Shown: positions 49,690 through 61,154, numbered from the stretch's first letter. The stretch: DNA of 64,000 nt from Reticulitermes speratus (GCA_021186555.1 JAJKFL010000003.1:44164408-44228407); one strand, 5' to 3'. The notes: generated by a model from the sequence alone, not told the origin. A program made the numbers and translations.

Positions 49690-50130
49690 GTTGACCTAAT
49701 ATCAGAATTAGGACTTTCAGTGCCCACACTCAACACAACTGTGAAAAACCATGAGGCATATGGAAGAAGTTGCATCCAATGTAGTTGGGAGGTTATGGGG
49801 CCCTACAGTCCTCATCTTGCACCCAGTGATTTCCATCTCCCTCGAATCCTTAAGAAGCACCCAGATGGCAAACAATTTGCAACATATGCTAACATGAAGC
49901 AAGCTGTCACCTTTTGATCAGAAACACTTGACACTGTTTCCTTCTAGGCTGGGATACAATCCTTGGTGCCATAGAGGGGCAAATGCTCAAATGTCAATGA
50001 TGACTACTTTGAGGTCCAATGTATACTATCTCCTACTCATGTGCCATGTATCAATCCAAGTCAGAACAAAGTACTTGGTGACAGAGTGTTTGTTACCTTA
50101 TATTTTGAAACTCCTTTGTGTATGAGGATA
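49690..50130 (+). mobile_element. Composite DNA-transposon relic (Tigger-like N-part, mariner-like C-part)
   Basis: The first part reads ISELGLSVPTLNTTVKNHEA, like the CENP-B-type DNA-binding region of Tigger/pogo transposases. It runs directly into HLAPSDFHLPRILKKHPDGK, QFATYANMKQAVTF, the mariner PDLAPSDFHLF-type catalytic block and following helix, here PHLAPSD with the catalytic Asp position retained. After a stop, AGIQ.LVP and VTLYFETPL strings appear. The two parts belong to different families, so this is a junction of two relics. Confidence 0.7.
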
Positions 50131-50255
50131 TTTGACATCAGTATCCAGTCACCAATGCATCCCAGCTATCATGGTGTTGTGCGTATGATAGTGCGTTGTG
50201 ATAATACCGTGACAAAGTTGTTTGCTATCTACATAAATAAACCATGTTGTATTTA

Positions 50256-51169
50256 CGAGGTCTGTTCAAAACATTTCAGAATTTTCTGTAAAATGCACAA
50301 ATGATACTGCACATCAATACTGTGCAAGTTTTGGCTGATAGAGGGTTCCCTTATCTGTCAAATGGTAGCTGAATCATTGCTGTATCTAGTTCAGTCCATG
50401 TGCTGCACGTCTGTATGCAAATAAGTGTTTGTTATGTTCGCCATACCTCAGAATGTCGACTTTAACCAAACAGTGCATGTGTGTTAAATTTTGTTTTAAA
50501 CTGGGAAAAACTTTTACTGAGACTTTTGAGATGTTGCAAAAAGTGTTTGGTGATGAAACTATGAGTCGTACGAGGACCTACGAGTGGTATAGAAGATTCA
50601 AGGACAGTCAAACTTCGACTGAAGACGATCCACATTCAGGGCGGCCTTCAACCTCAACTGACAATGATTCCATTGAGCGAGTTCAAGCTGTCATTCGTTC
50701 AAATTGACAGTTAACAGTGCGGGAGGTGGCAGATGAATGTGGAATATCAGTGGGGTCGTGTCATACCAGTTTAACGGAAAAGTTATGCATCGTGTCCCAG
50801 CAGAATTCGTTCCACGGCTGCTGCCCAACGAGCAGGATTTTCTCACAAAAATGGGGACTATAGGCATTCCACAACCATCCTACTAGCCAGATCTAGCACC
50901 TTCAGACTTTTTCCTCTTCCCAAGCTGAAATCCACCTTGAAAGGATTGAGATTTGACACCATAGAAGAGATAAAAGAAAATTCGCTGAGGGACCTAAAGG
51001 TGATACCGAAACAACCGTTCCAGGACTGCTTCGAAAAGTGGAAGAAATGTTGGGGGGTGGTGTTTAGTAATGGGAGGGAGTACTTGGCGGGTGATAGGTG
51101 CAATTAATGCCTAGGTGAAATATAAAATGTTTTATGATAAAAGTTCTGAAACTTTTTAAACAGACCTCA
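50256..51169 (+). mobile_element. Internally deleted mariner transposon, 914 bp, with TIRs and TA duplication
   Basis: The left end CGAGGTCTGTTCAAAACATT, TCAGAA and the inverted right end TGAGGTCTGTTTAAAAAGTT, TCAGAA form terminal inverted repeats between TA dinucleotides (50254-50255 and 51170-51171). The N-terminal transposase is open at 50453-50704: KFCFKLGKTFTETFEMLQKV, SRTRTYEWYRRFKD, EDDPHSGRPSTSTD. It then breaks. The C-terminal part keeps DLAPSDFFLFP and DTIEEIKEN-like strings in other frames. A full mariner is about 1.3 kb, so about 400 bases including two catalytic Asp regions are lost. Non-autonomous. Confidence 0.93.
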
Positions 51170-51171
51170 TA

Positions 51172-52465
51172 CACTGTTAATGTTCAAAGGATCATATTTT
51201 AAATGGCTTGCAAACGTTTTGTTCTAAGCTAATCCACAGATTTTTGGACTGTGCAGTTTTCATTTACTGGATTTCTTACTCCTCATGATGTTAAATTAAA
51301 TGTGAGGTGGTCCGTACAGAAATGTACAAGAGAGGTTTCACTGTATATGAAATTTATAGAAAGATACAGTATGAGGATAAGGACACATACAATTTTGAGA
51401 AAACAAATTTTACTTAAAATAATAAAAGATGGGCAGAAAATACATGGTCAGTGTCACCCCCCATTTTATAATCAAAATGGTACTTATACAGACAGATTGA
51501 GGGATCACGTCCCCAAGCATGAAAAATACAAACTCTGCATGTGTGTGTTTGCTGATGTTGTGACTGTGTTACTGCTGCTGGTAACTGAGTGGCTGGAATG
51601 GGCACTAATTTGTTAGTCATCTTTTATCACAAATGGCCCTTGGATGGTTTCAGTGTGCTTGTGAAATTTATTTGGGTAAACAAGAGTGTCTGTTCATGTG
51701 CAATACTTTTGCAAAGTACGTGTCACAGAAAAAATATACTCATATATCCCTTGCCAATAGTGTCATGTAAAAGATCAATATAAAGAGAGGAAAATTTTCA
51801 AATTACAGATTCAATGTTGGACAAGAATAAAATATTAAAACTTGCATTTTTCTTTGATGAGGTATAGTTCACTTAGGAAAGCAAAGAGCCAACAACAGAA
51901 GTTAGCATTATGAAAATTACCATTCAGTTCATAAAGTATCATTTACATGACCTCCAAGTGCAGGGAGTGCACGAACAAATTTTGACCACTGTGTTAAATT
52001 AATACTGACACCATTACTTTCGGAACTAACTGTCGAGAAAATGTAAGGTAATCGACTTAAATTGTAAGAATTGAGCAGCAACTATCAAAGAGAAATTTTA
52101 ATATTTTAAGACAAGAAAATCATCATTTCACAATGTGCAAGACCTGCTAAGCTGGAAGTCAGCAGTTCTGAGGCTACCCTATGAAATAAAGGAAGCTGAA
52201 CTGCAGGAGATAAATGGACTTAAAATTCCCAGCACATCCAGGCTTCATACACAAAAAGCTCTGGTAGCAACTGCCATACTATAGGATCTCTGTAGAAAGA
52301 ATGAGAACTTAGGCAGCAAAATAAGTAAATTAGTGGACACAAACTGAGAAGTATGGAAAAGGAAAACTAAAAGACCAATGGTTACAATAACTTAATAAAG
52401 GAATAACGGAAATTTGAGCGGAATGATCTTTAGTTATGATATATGGACAAAGGGCATATCACTTC
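51172..52465. other. Large-intron DNA, nothing recognised
   Basis: No gene or repeat supported. Confidence 0.35.
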
Positions 52466-52620
52466 TGCTCCTTTGAAGGGTCTTGGTTCAAACCCCAAAG
52501 CTAGTCATCATGACTATGGATTTTTCATCGTTTAATCCCTGTCACTTCAAACAAATGATGAGATTCAACATTCTAACAAGAGGCCTGAACGATTCGGTCT
52601 CTTTCTAATCCAGGTCAGCA
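52440..52620 (+). mobile_element. Possible tRNA-derived SINE relic
   Basis: CTTGGTTCAAACCCCAAAG is a good B-box match (GGTTCAAACCC). It is preceded by a tRNA-like CATATCACTTCTGCTCCTTT and followed by ATTTTTCATCGTTTAATCCC. No A-box is evident. Confidence 0.45.
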
Positions 52621-53202
52621 CACAAATTACCACATACTCACATAGATACACTTTTACATATGAATGGATAAATGCTAAATTCTGGTAATGGAGAAGCTAC
52701 AAAATTACTGAAATACGGTATACAGTTCTGTTTGGATAACACCATCAGGTTACTCATCCAGTTGTATACCAATGCTCCCTCTCATGAGTAATTTATAACC
52801 TATTACTCATCAACTGAATCCTTTTTTATTTTTGGTTAGGTACAGCAATCAATTCTTGTTAAATTTCTTTTTTTCCTGATAAACAAAAAATGTGGTTCCT
52901 GAAATACACCTTTTCACAGACCTTGAAACAAGATGTTACGAAAAATTGTCATAAAAGTCTCAAAATTCCTGAGGTATACACAAATTGTGGAATTCAAAAC
53001 AACATATTGAGATAAATGAATCTGAAGATATGCATCAGAAGTCAGTATAATCTAAAACATTAATGTTAAAAAGTAAGAAAAATTACATAAATTTGTATTG
53101 CCTGAAAGAGAAAACATTTTTCACAGCACTTCAAATGTACCAGCTAATTACCTGTTTTTTATTAAGCAGTGCACTTACATTCTGTAGAGATGGGTCCATT
53201 GG

Positions 53203-54091
53203 TTAAATTCTGCATTCCCCACCAAACCCTGTAGAAGCAGCACCAGAAGCACGAACCAACACATTCTCACTTGAACTAGTCGATGGCATTGCCATGCTAA
53301 ACCCACCACTAACACTAGTACTTGGCTCATGATTCAACACTAATCCACCATTATTAAAACCACTAATGTTAGCATTACTGTTTGTTGAAGAGAAAGGACT
53401 AGTTAGGAAATTCGATGTCGATGCAGCGGTCGACAGATGATGATGTTTGTGTCTTCTCCGATGATGATGATGATGGTGATGATGATGATGGGAATGATGA
53501 TGGAGAGTGGAAGTATGATGCAGATTTGGTGTGGATGAGGGAGGAGTGTGACTTGTCACTGCAGATGTTGAGATGGCAGATAGCGAGAGAGGGTCATGAG
53601 CGGAGCTAGATCTAAGGATGGAACTTGGATGAAGAATGAATTTTGAACATCCAACGATGGTATCCCAACCACTGGCAGGTGGGGATGAAGAATCCACTTT
53701 CCTAGGCAAGTCCTCTGTAAGGATTTCTGACTTCGTTTCATCAGTCGGTGAACTTAGGCTTCCAGATCCTAGTCCTAACCTTTCGAGAATGTTGAGGTTT
53801 TCATCATCTGTTACAGACAATGGAAGTTCACACAAATTTGACATGAGTTCTGACAGGTTCAGTTCTGCAGTTGTCACATTACTGTTTGTATTAACCAACG
53901 AAGACATGGTGCTAGAATTATTGAAGATATCGTCCGATACCGTCTCCACTTCCAGGGTCAATGTTGAACCATCAACAGTAGGCAGACCACACAAGAGGGG
54001 TTCTTCTTGTGAAGAGGTGAAGATGTCAACGTCTGCATCTTCACCTTCACTACTAGCGGATGGTGGAGGTGTTTTTGGCCGGAAGTGTAAC
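53203..54091 (-). CDS. E(Pc): E(Pc) exon 7, HFRPKTPP block and Ser/Thr/His-rich region
   Basis: The acceptor is TGCTACAG at 54092. The first base completes the Trp codon from exon 6, giving ...KNN-W-LHFRPKTPPPSASS. This is the conserved W..FRP.TP element of EPC proteins, just after the CIGFARRR block. An acidic stretch (SEGEDADVDIFTSSQEEP) follows, then Ser/Thr-rich sequence and a His tract of about 10 residues (with flanking His) encoded by a CAT microsatellite at about 53460-53500. The frame closes with TAA at 53203-53205. A strong donor (ACAGAAT|GTAAGT) lies 24 bases further on at 53179/53178. If the exon runs to that donor, the frame holding TAA leaves phase 0, but exon 8 needs phase 1. 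One extra base before the TAA would both remove the stop and give the right phase. Confidence 0.93.
53455..53505. repeat. (GAT)n microsatellite encoding a polyhistidine tract
   Basis: A GATGATG run with interruptions lies inside E(Pc) exon 7. On the coding strand it gives a run of His codons. On the other strand it creates a false Asp-rich open frame. Confidence 0.95.
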
Positions 54092-55125
54092 CTGTAGCAT
54101 TGTTCAAGTGTATCAAAATCAAGATCACACAACTGCACTAAACATATAAAACCAATTGAGGATGGGGCACTTAACAATACTAAAACATAACAAATGCTAG
54201 GACACTACCTTGAAAAGTACATTACAGCTTCTTTCAAAATCCCTTACAATTCATCAGTCATCCTACCACTTATCTGAAATACTGAGTGCATTATGAAATA
54301 TACCACACAACACAAATCTGACTTTGCCTAGAAAAAGGTATACTCAAATCGTTTCTGACAGGGTTCACACAGTCATTTCTCAATCCAATACACATGTTAC
54401 AGTCCAATTGTTTATTCACTCTGAACAGAAGTCATCTTCTTGGGCTTCAAACTTAACTACTTTCCTTCAATGGAAAACATTTTTCCTTGACAGAAGGGAA
54501 CAGGGCTTGACTTGTCTGGGTAGCTGAGCTCCCAAAAGCTGCAGCCTGGAACCTTTATGTGACTGTAAATCAGGACAATGTCACTGTAAAGAAATACTCC
54601 TTCTGTCAACTCTCCTTGCCATTTTTATAGCTCCTAAGCAACCCTATCAGTAAATCGTATAAACACATACTGTACTGAATTTTAGATACTAGTGAATTAC
54701 TGATCTTTTTTGAAATTCTGTATGAATTGAAATCTTTCCATCTTCGTACATTTTAACTCTGTGCCACCAATAATACAAATATGGTGGTCATGCAAACTTC
54801 TGACATAAGAGAGATGTTAATGTTGTTAAATGCAACACTCCAAAGTTTTGTGCGGTAATAGAATTTTGAAAATTATGCAACTTTTATTGGCCTAGTTCTT
54901 CAGAAAAATGTAAAACAACACTGTAACTGCACAAACCATTTTGATTTGGTGAATCAACAGTCCCTCATGTGAAATTAGCATATGACATGTCATAAATACA
55001 GTCAAAAACTTTGAATAAAATAGAGAATTACTGGTTTTCAGGACATCAGCCACCTTTTAACATTCTGATCAGAACAGAATGTTTCAAAAACTGGATCTGT
55101 TTTCATCCTCTGATCAAAGAGGAAG

Positions 55126-55314
55126 GGGGAAGGCACCTACTAAGTTGGGTCCAGTAGAGTGAGCTAACTGTATCACTGGACAACCTGTTAATCAACAAAA
55201 TCACTATAGACACTTAGGATTAGGTTTAGTCAGTGGGAGATAACTGACCAAGTTGTCCAGTCACTGACATTAACTCTTTCTAATGAACCCAACAGAGTAG
55301 GTGCCTCCCCACCT
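55126..55314. repeat. Fold-back repeat, arms about 65 bp
   Basis: GGAAGGCACCTACTAAGTTG, GGTCCAGTAGAGTGAGC and CACTGGACAACC on the left match, inverted, GGTTGTCCAGTCACTGACAT-type text and GAACCCAACAGAGTAGGTGC on the right. The preceding 55040-55125 contains CTGATCA, a GAACA/TGTTTC hairpin and AAAAC at 55065-55091, a degraded version of the hammerhead-like layout. It lies in the E(Pc) intron between exons 6 and 7... but left of exon 6 by about 900 bases. Confidence 0.8.
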
Positions 55315-56220
55315 TTTCACCCAAAAAAAAACTTGTAAAATTTTCACTAAATTCAAAATACTGATGCACAAAGCTGTGAAGAAATGTCACACTCTCAGTA
55401 CAGTTTTCTATCACAACATGCATATGCATGGTGCTCGTCACACTCGTAATTGGGTAGACGTAAAAAAAAAAAGTGTGATAGTGATGCAGAAAATAATAAA
55501 ACCAGTACTGTGATTTACTCTTAAATTCATGCCTCTGTGAACTCTGACAGTCTTTATTTCCTCCTATGTTGCCCACCTCTGTATACAGAACAGTGTGCTA
55601 GCATTTCAAGGTAATTTAAATTTAAAACTCCACCATTCTGTGCAGTAGTTGGAACTCAAAACACAGTGCCATTCAAGAGCCAAATAAGATCTCAAGGCAT
55701 CAACATACAACAAACTGCATACACAACCTTATAAGAAAATCCGTCGACTAAAACAAATATGTCATTTGCTATTATCACTGGTATGTTTAGCCATACGTCC
55801 CCATGTAATTAAATACAGTGGTATGTCTGTTACTAGAGTTCCACATCAGTAAGCAGTCTTGCAAGATGTTGCTGGGGAAAACAGTATATTTATACATGCA
55901 TTTCACAACACATAAAAAACAATTATAAGCTTTCCCATGCGCATCTGATTTAGCTCTGCTCATCACCAAAAGACATTACAAACTCAGATATAATAATCTG
56001 TTACATTTGAGCTCAAGGGTAAAACTACTATGGACTCTGAATTTTCACTGCAGATAATCATGTGCTGCATTTTGTGTGGTCAAGATGCGAGCAACCTAAC
56101 AAACATTAGTACTGTGATGGTAAAGGAAAGTGAGTGATAGACAGTATCTGCCCTTCATTATACTTTGACAAGTGTATCTCATTTTAAAAAAAATGCATTA
56201 AGTGACAGGTAATCACTTAC

Positions 56221-56346
56221 CAGTTATTCTTGATTTCTGACAAGAATTGGTTGTTGTTACGAGAAATGGCTGCAGAATCGAGAACGGTGAAGTCAAGAGA
56301 TGCAAAAATGTCATCTATCTCTGTGCTTGCTCGGTCTAGTATTACT
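56221..56346 (-). CDS. E(Pc): E(Pc) exon 6
   Basis: 126 bases: one base completing the preceding Arg codon, 41 codons, and two bases of the Trp codon. It is bounded by TTTCAG at 56347 and AACTG|GTAAGT at 56221/56220. The translation is VILDRASTEIDDIFASLDFT, VLDSAAISRNNNQFLSEIKN, N. The first five residues continue the conserved GRGGRV.LDRA block of EPC proteins. The rest forms the linker up to W(L)HFRPKTP. It is too short and shifted to be seen as a long open frame; it was found by phase matching between exons 5 and 7. Confidence 0.95.
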
Positions 56347-56691
56347 CTGAAATGCAAAATGAATACTTAACATAACATGCACAATAGGTAAAAAATAGTA
56401 CCATTTTACAAAACACACAGCCTCAGAAAATAAATGATATTCAGGTGTAACACAAAACATGCCATACAAGAAGACATGTGTCTTTAAATGCTTCCAATGC
56501 ATTCTGATGAAAATGGGGATGGGAAGTACTCAAACGCATCAAAAAATAAGGAGTGTTGTCTTTTTAAGGTAAGTAATTATTGTATGTAGTCCTCAAATCA
56601 TGAATCATTTTTGATGTCACAACAGTATAGGAAAATAAAGGGGCTTTTAAAATCTTATACCTTGGATGAGAGTTCTACGATCCATACAAAC

Positions 56692-56843
56692 CTTCCTCCT
56701 CGACCTATTCTCCGCCTAGCAAATCCAATGCACCTTTGTACAGGGTTTGATATGGAGGTAAGACAGTACCTATACCTCCTATCAGCCAGACCACCTTCAT
56801 CACGACTACACCATGGCCAGTTTCCAAGCCCACCTGACAAGGG
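56692..56843 (-). CDS. E(Pc): E(Pc) exon 5, GNWPW and CIGFARRR block
   Basis: 152 bases: 50 codons plus two bases, from TTTACAG (56844) to AGGAAG|GTTTGT (56692/56691). The translation is PLSGGLGNWPWCSRDEGGLA, DRRYRYCLTSISNPVQRCIG, FARRRIGRGG. It is the most conserved part of the middle of EPC proteins: GNWPW, a GGL.D.RYRYCLT block, and the basic RCIGFARRR.GRGGR motif. The splice junctions join in phase with exons 4 and 6. The donor GTTTGT is weaker than the others but the only one that fits. Confidence 0.97.
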
Positions 56844-57671
56844 CTGTAAAGAAATCAAACTAAAAATCACGACCTTCTGAAACATGAACTGCATTGTTGC
56901 AGACAATAAAATGTCTTATCACATGAATGATTGGTTTGTTATTAGGATGTGTAAGGATTCTGCTTCAAGTGCACAGATTATAACAGTCACCAGGGTTTGT
57001 ATATAAAATCAAAACTTAAAAAGTATTACTTCCTTAAATATGAGCTATGACAACATGCATTGAAATGTTTATCTTCTGACTGATGGATTGGTAGTGTATT
57101 TAATAATGCTGCTCTAAGTTATATCACTCGGTCAGTGTGGTCAGCATACGGGAAACTGCAAATCTACAAAAACTACTAATGCCATGTGTATGTTTCAAGC
57201 ATATATTGTAGTACCTACAACCAATTAAGTTCTTCCAAGTTCCCAAAATAAGTACCCAAGACGTTACAGGACAGAAACTGCTTAAAAATAAGCAGCCTGG
57301 ATAAACTGCATGAAAAATGCCTACATTCTTTTTGAATTATATATGCCAGTACTTCATGTTGTAAAGCTGCAATGAGAACCACAGCAAACATCAGTGCCAA
57401 GGCAAAAATCACAATGCTGGATAATGAAACTGCCTAAAGTAGATTCTGCATTAGCTAAAGCTAACACTTTTTGTGAATTAAAGAACACATTATCAATCGT
57501 GAAGCAGAACAAAACCATGTACATAAAATCATGATCTGTTTTACACATTCTTATATACAAATCAGGCACTAAAACTTATGATCCTTCAGGTCTAAAGTTA
57601 AAGAATGTATGTGGGTCAACATTGAAGAAAATAATAATGCTGCAAGAACACATATTCCTATTAGCAAACAT

Positions 57672-58088
57672 TACTTGTATACTGCTGAACACAACCTTTA
57701 TTAGTAAACACATCTTGTTCACATTAACACCAGCAACATGTTTCGACTGATTCAGTCATCACCAGGCTAAAATCTTAAAATACAAAAATGTAGCTTTGTA
57801 TAAATACAAAATATCATGTCAACTCTATGCAATTCAATACAGACAAAATCTTTATGAGTCTACAAGAAAGAACAAAAATAACACCAATACTGTAAACAAT
57901 ACTGTAAAGAATAAAGATCTCATTCCCAGTAAACTGACACATGATACTTTGTATATATACAATTTTACATTCTGGTATTTTAATAGATTAGCCTGATAAT
58001 GACTGAATGAGTTGAAACATATGTCACTAGAGGTAATGTATCCAAGATTTGTTTACTAATAAAGGTTGTGTATGACAGTGTACAAGTA
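57672..58088. repeat. Fold-back repeat, arms about 150 bp, with hammerhead-like cores
   Basis: The left arm (about 57672-57825: TACTTGTATACTGCTGAACA, CAACCTTTATTAGTAAAC) is inverted in the right arm (about 57925-58088). In the left arm, on the minus strand, CTGGTGA (765-759) precedes a GACTG/CAGTC hairpin and GAAAC (744-740). In the right arm, on the plus strand, CTGATAA (57993-57999) precedes a GACTG-AATGAGTT hairpin and GAAAC (58014-58018). Each arm has one different core mutation relative to CTGATGA, so the ancestral core was probably perfect. It lies in the E(Pc) intron between exons 4 and 5. Confidence 0.9.
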
Positions 58089-58944
58089 CTATTTGTTAAT
58101 ACAGACACACAGAATGCGTAACATCAAAGTAACACATATCCATGATGCTTCCGTTACTAGCCGTGATGAATAATTATAGGTTCCTACTGATAAATTGCAG
58201 TTTGTCAAATAACATATTTGAAATCTTACACCAATGCTCAATTTTCACCCTGGAAATAAATTTAAGTGTGTAACATGCAACATTTCAAATGTCAAACATA
58301 GTACATGTGAATAAATTCAGCACTAATAATAAACTTCCTGCCTTCAAAACAAAGGGTGCACGTTTCATTTTGTTGCATGAGGTATTTTGCTGATTACTGA
58401 AACAATTTTAATAAATTCAGACAACTGAATTCTGGCACCATACTTTCAACATGTTCCCATAAGTAAGGTCATAATAAAAACAAAAACCTCAGAAGTTGAG
58501 ATAAAAAATTTGTAGGCTAAGAGGGAAGTGACTGGTAGCTTTCTTGTCAAATTAAGTTTCATACAGTGTGTACAAAGAAAACTTTGGACTAAAGATGTTT
58601 AAGCAGTATACATACTAATTTTAAACTAATATAGCATACATTTTCCTTCACACTGACCAATCTGATTTAAATAAATGCTGTACCTGCTAGTGAGTTGTTT
58701 TAGAATATTCTGAAGTACTACATTTCTTTCATTCCTGGTTTTCCTGAAATGAGTGCTCCATTTATCTTCCTTCTCTCAAAAAGACAAATGGGTGTTTAAA
58801 ATGAAGTTAGTTTACAAAAACCAGCAATGATGCACTTAAAATATTACATATGTTAAACACTGTGCAAAGTTTGTAGCAAAATACCAACATCTGAAAAAAT
58901 GTTCTTGTGCTCCAGCTAAGGATTAATACTGTATTGTAACTAAC

Positions 58945-59241
58945 CGCATGGTAATTGCAATACTTCTTTCTCCTGAAGGTGAAAGGTCCCTCACTGGGGT
59001 CAGGCTCTTCGTCTTCAGATTGTGGTGACTGCCCAGAAAGGACAACATCCCCCTCATCCTCTGAACTCAGAAGTTCCCCACCAACAGAGTTGTAACCCAG
59101 AAGTTCACTACCAGAACCAGCGGAGCCCCTTCCACTGTGGTGGTGTCCATGTCCGTGAGAACCAATACCCACAGCACCCACTCCTGTTTTGTGTTTCCGC
59201 TTTTTGTATTGCCGTTTCTCCTTTCTAGGAACTACCTCATC
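58945..59241 (-). CDS. E(Pc): E(Pc) exon 4, basic then acidic linker
   Basis: 297 bases, 99 codons, in phase 0 on both sides, from TTAATCAG (59242) to ATGCG|GTTAG (58945/58944). The translation starts DEVVPRKEKRQYKKRKHKTG, a strongly basic, nuclear-localisation-like stretch. It passes through a Gly/His/Ser-rich segment (GSHGHGHHHSGRGSAGSGSE) and an acidic Ser/Glu segment (LLSSEDEGDVVLSGQSPQSE). It ends PSEGPFTFRRKKYCNYHA, equivalent to the DPDGPF.FRR...C.Y.AP block of vertebrate EPC1. The tail joins directly to PLSGGLGNWPW of exon 5. Confidence 0.97.
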
Positions 59242-60117
59242 CTGATTAACAGAAAACACAGGAAATCAAAAAAAAATTATAGGAACCTGAAAATAATGTT
59301 AAAAAATTACAGGAAAGTGACATATGTCATGACATATGGTGACAGTGGGCTCATCGCACATGTGGGGAGAGCACAATAATCTGATGGTGGTCTGTTAGCA
59401 TATTAAACTCTGCAATTACAATAATTACTGTTTTTTTTTTTAAATTAAGGAAGAGTTTTACAAAAGGAAATATAACTGAAATAGACGTACCTGTTTTTAT
59501 GCAGTGTGCTCATACCCACAGAATAATGCAAAATACGAAACCAGCCCTAAGGAGATTGCACATAATTTAACATAACAGTAGTGAGCATTCAGAATGGCAG
59601 AACAGATGCACTGATATGCTACAACATGCATTACTTGCCACGTTTTAAATATGAAATATCACAAGATTCTTCTTCACATTTTTCCCATGAGACTATTTTC
59701 AGAGCACATTAACTACAACTGCACCTGTGACCCAGTGATTACCAGTATAAACTGGAAAGTGTCCACATGACTCTCCTCTCCAAACACAGGCACACTACTA
59801 AATAGACTAGTCACAGAATGCTACTAAAACAAGCTGGATACACATTTACTAAGAGACAGTCAACACATACACAAATACTTCAAAATCCTCCTCATTGCAA
59901 TTTTATGTGATGCTTTAACAGTGTTTTCTTTTTGTACTGTTTCATAAGCACTAAGGTTTTCAACAGAAAATTATCAGAAAGAGCTGGAATTCAACAAGCT
60001 GTTGATATCCTGTGGGTCAATATAATGTCATTAAGATATGCTGCAATATCTGTGAAATAAAATTTCATGAAAAGTAAATGATAATTATGTAAACAAACAC
60101 AACAGGCAATGAGATAC

Positions 60118-60256
60118 CTTGCTTGACACTTTGTTCACCCAGTTTTGGTGGTTGATACCAAACTGGTTTGTGAAGAGAGGGGCAAATGCTGGACGTGGTG
60201 TCTTCAGTGCAGACACTTCTGCCAACATCTGGCCACTGAAATCCCCCGCCTGGTAC
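60118..60256 (-). CDS. E(Pc): E(Pc) exon 3
   Basis: 139 bases: one base finishing the Arg codon, then 46 codons, between TTGCAG (60257) and AGCAAG|GTATCT (60118/60117). The translation is YQAGDFSGQMLAEVSALKTP, RPAFAPLFTNQFGINHQNWV, NKVSSK. The start corresponds to EKRY..GD..G.....E of EPC1/EPC2. The remainder is an insect-type linker containing FAPLFTNQFG. Both junctions are in phase. In another frame the same bases give a longer, meaningless open frame. Confidence 0.96.
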
Positions 60257-60489
60257 CTGCAACAAACAAATTCAATTTTTAATATTCCAAATAAATAACG
60301 AAATTTGCATTCTTATATTTCTTACAGCACAGTTACCTCTACCTTTTCTTTTTGCTATGCAAGACTGATTAGTCTCAATACTGCATCTTCCAAATTTTAC
60401 CTTTTCAAAGGCCATGACAAAATATGTCCATGGTAAACATATACTGTAACTAATCCACATAGTAAGGTAAGGAAAAGTTCACCCTAAAC

Positions 60490-60720
60490 AAGTCATGAAG
60501 GCCCATAGGGGGAGTGGAGGTACAGCTCTACTCTTTCGTTAGCCTTGGCACTAAATGGGGGTGGGTGGTCAATGCCACGCCCTGGCCACTCTACCCCCAG
60601 GAAAGGGGCCCAGTACACACTGTACAGCAGGCTAGGTGGGCCCCAGGGCTGGTCTGGATGGGCGTGATGCCCGGACTGTCCAGCCCATAGTGACTTGCTG
60701 CACAGACTACAATCCACATG
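60490..60720 (-). mobile_element. SINE family B, copy 3
   Basis: On the minus strand CCAGACCAGCCCTGGGGCCC, ACCTAGCCTGCTGTACAGTG, CACCCACCCCCATTTAGTGC and GGGCCTTCATGACTTG follow the body of the family B copy at 8262 in order. The head retains GGACAGTCCGGGCATCACGC, a mutated B-box. It lies in the E(Pc) intron between exons 2 and 3, in sense orientation. Confidence 0.9.
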
Positions 60721-61154
60721 ACAAAGCAGAAAGACATGACTGACAGTGTCACTAAACAGAGTTCATCACTTGCTCATTTATTTAAAATTCAATTACACTT
60801 CAAATAACCCAAATGATCAATGTAGCACTAGCAGATTTGTCATTATATAAATTAAAATATTATACCAGGTCCACGAGAGAAATGGGTGATTATAAACACA
60901 AGAATTAATTAATTCAAATACTGTACTTACAAAATTATAAAAACATTATCTTAAAATATATAACAAGGCCTATTACTTTGTTAACACCTCATCTTCAAGG
61001 TTACCTCCAACCTTGTGCAAACTTTCCTCTAACCTTACATATTTCCCATCACGCAGTGTAACATGTACAGTGGGACTGTTGCAGTTTCTTCTAGAATTCT
61101 CAATTTCAGTTCAGTGACACTTTATGGGCGATGAGCACAAACTTTGCTCTATAA

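Noticed and set aside
53636..54097. 153-codon plus-strand open frame
   Set aside because: It is the antisense shadow of E(Pc) exon 7, which has phase-consistent splice sites and conserved family motifs on the minus strand.
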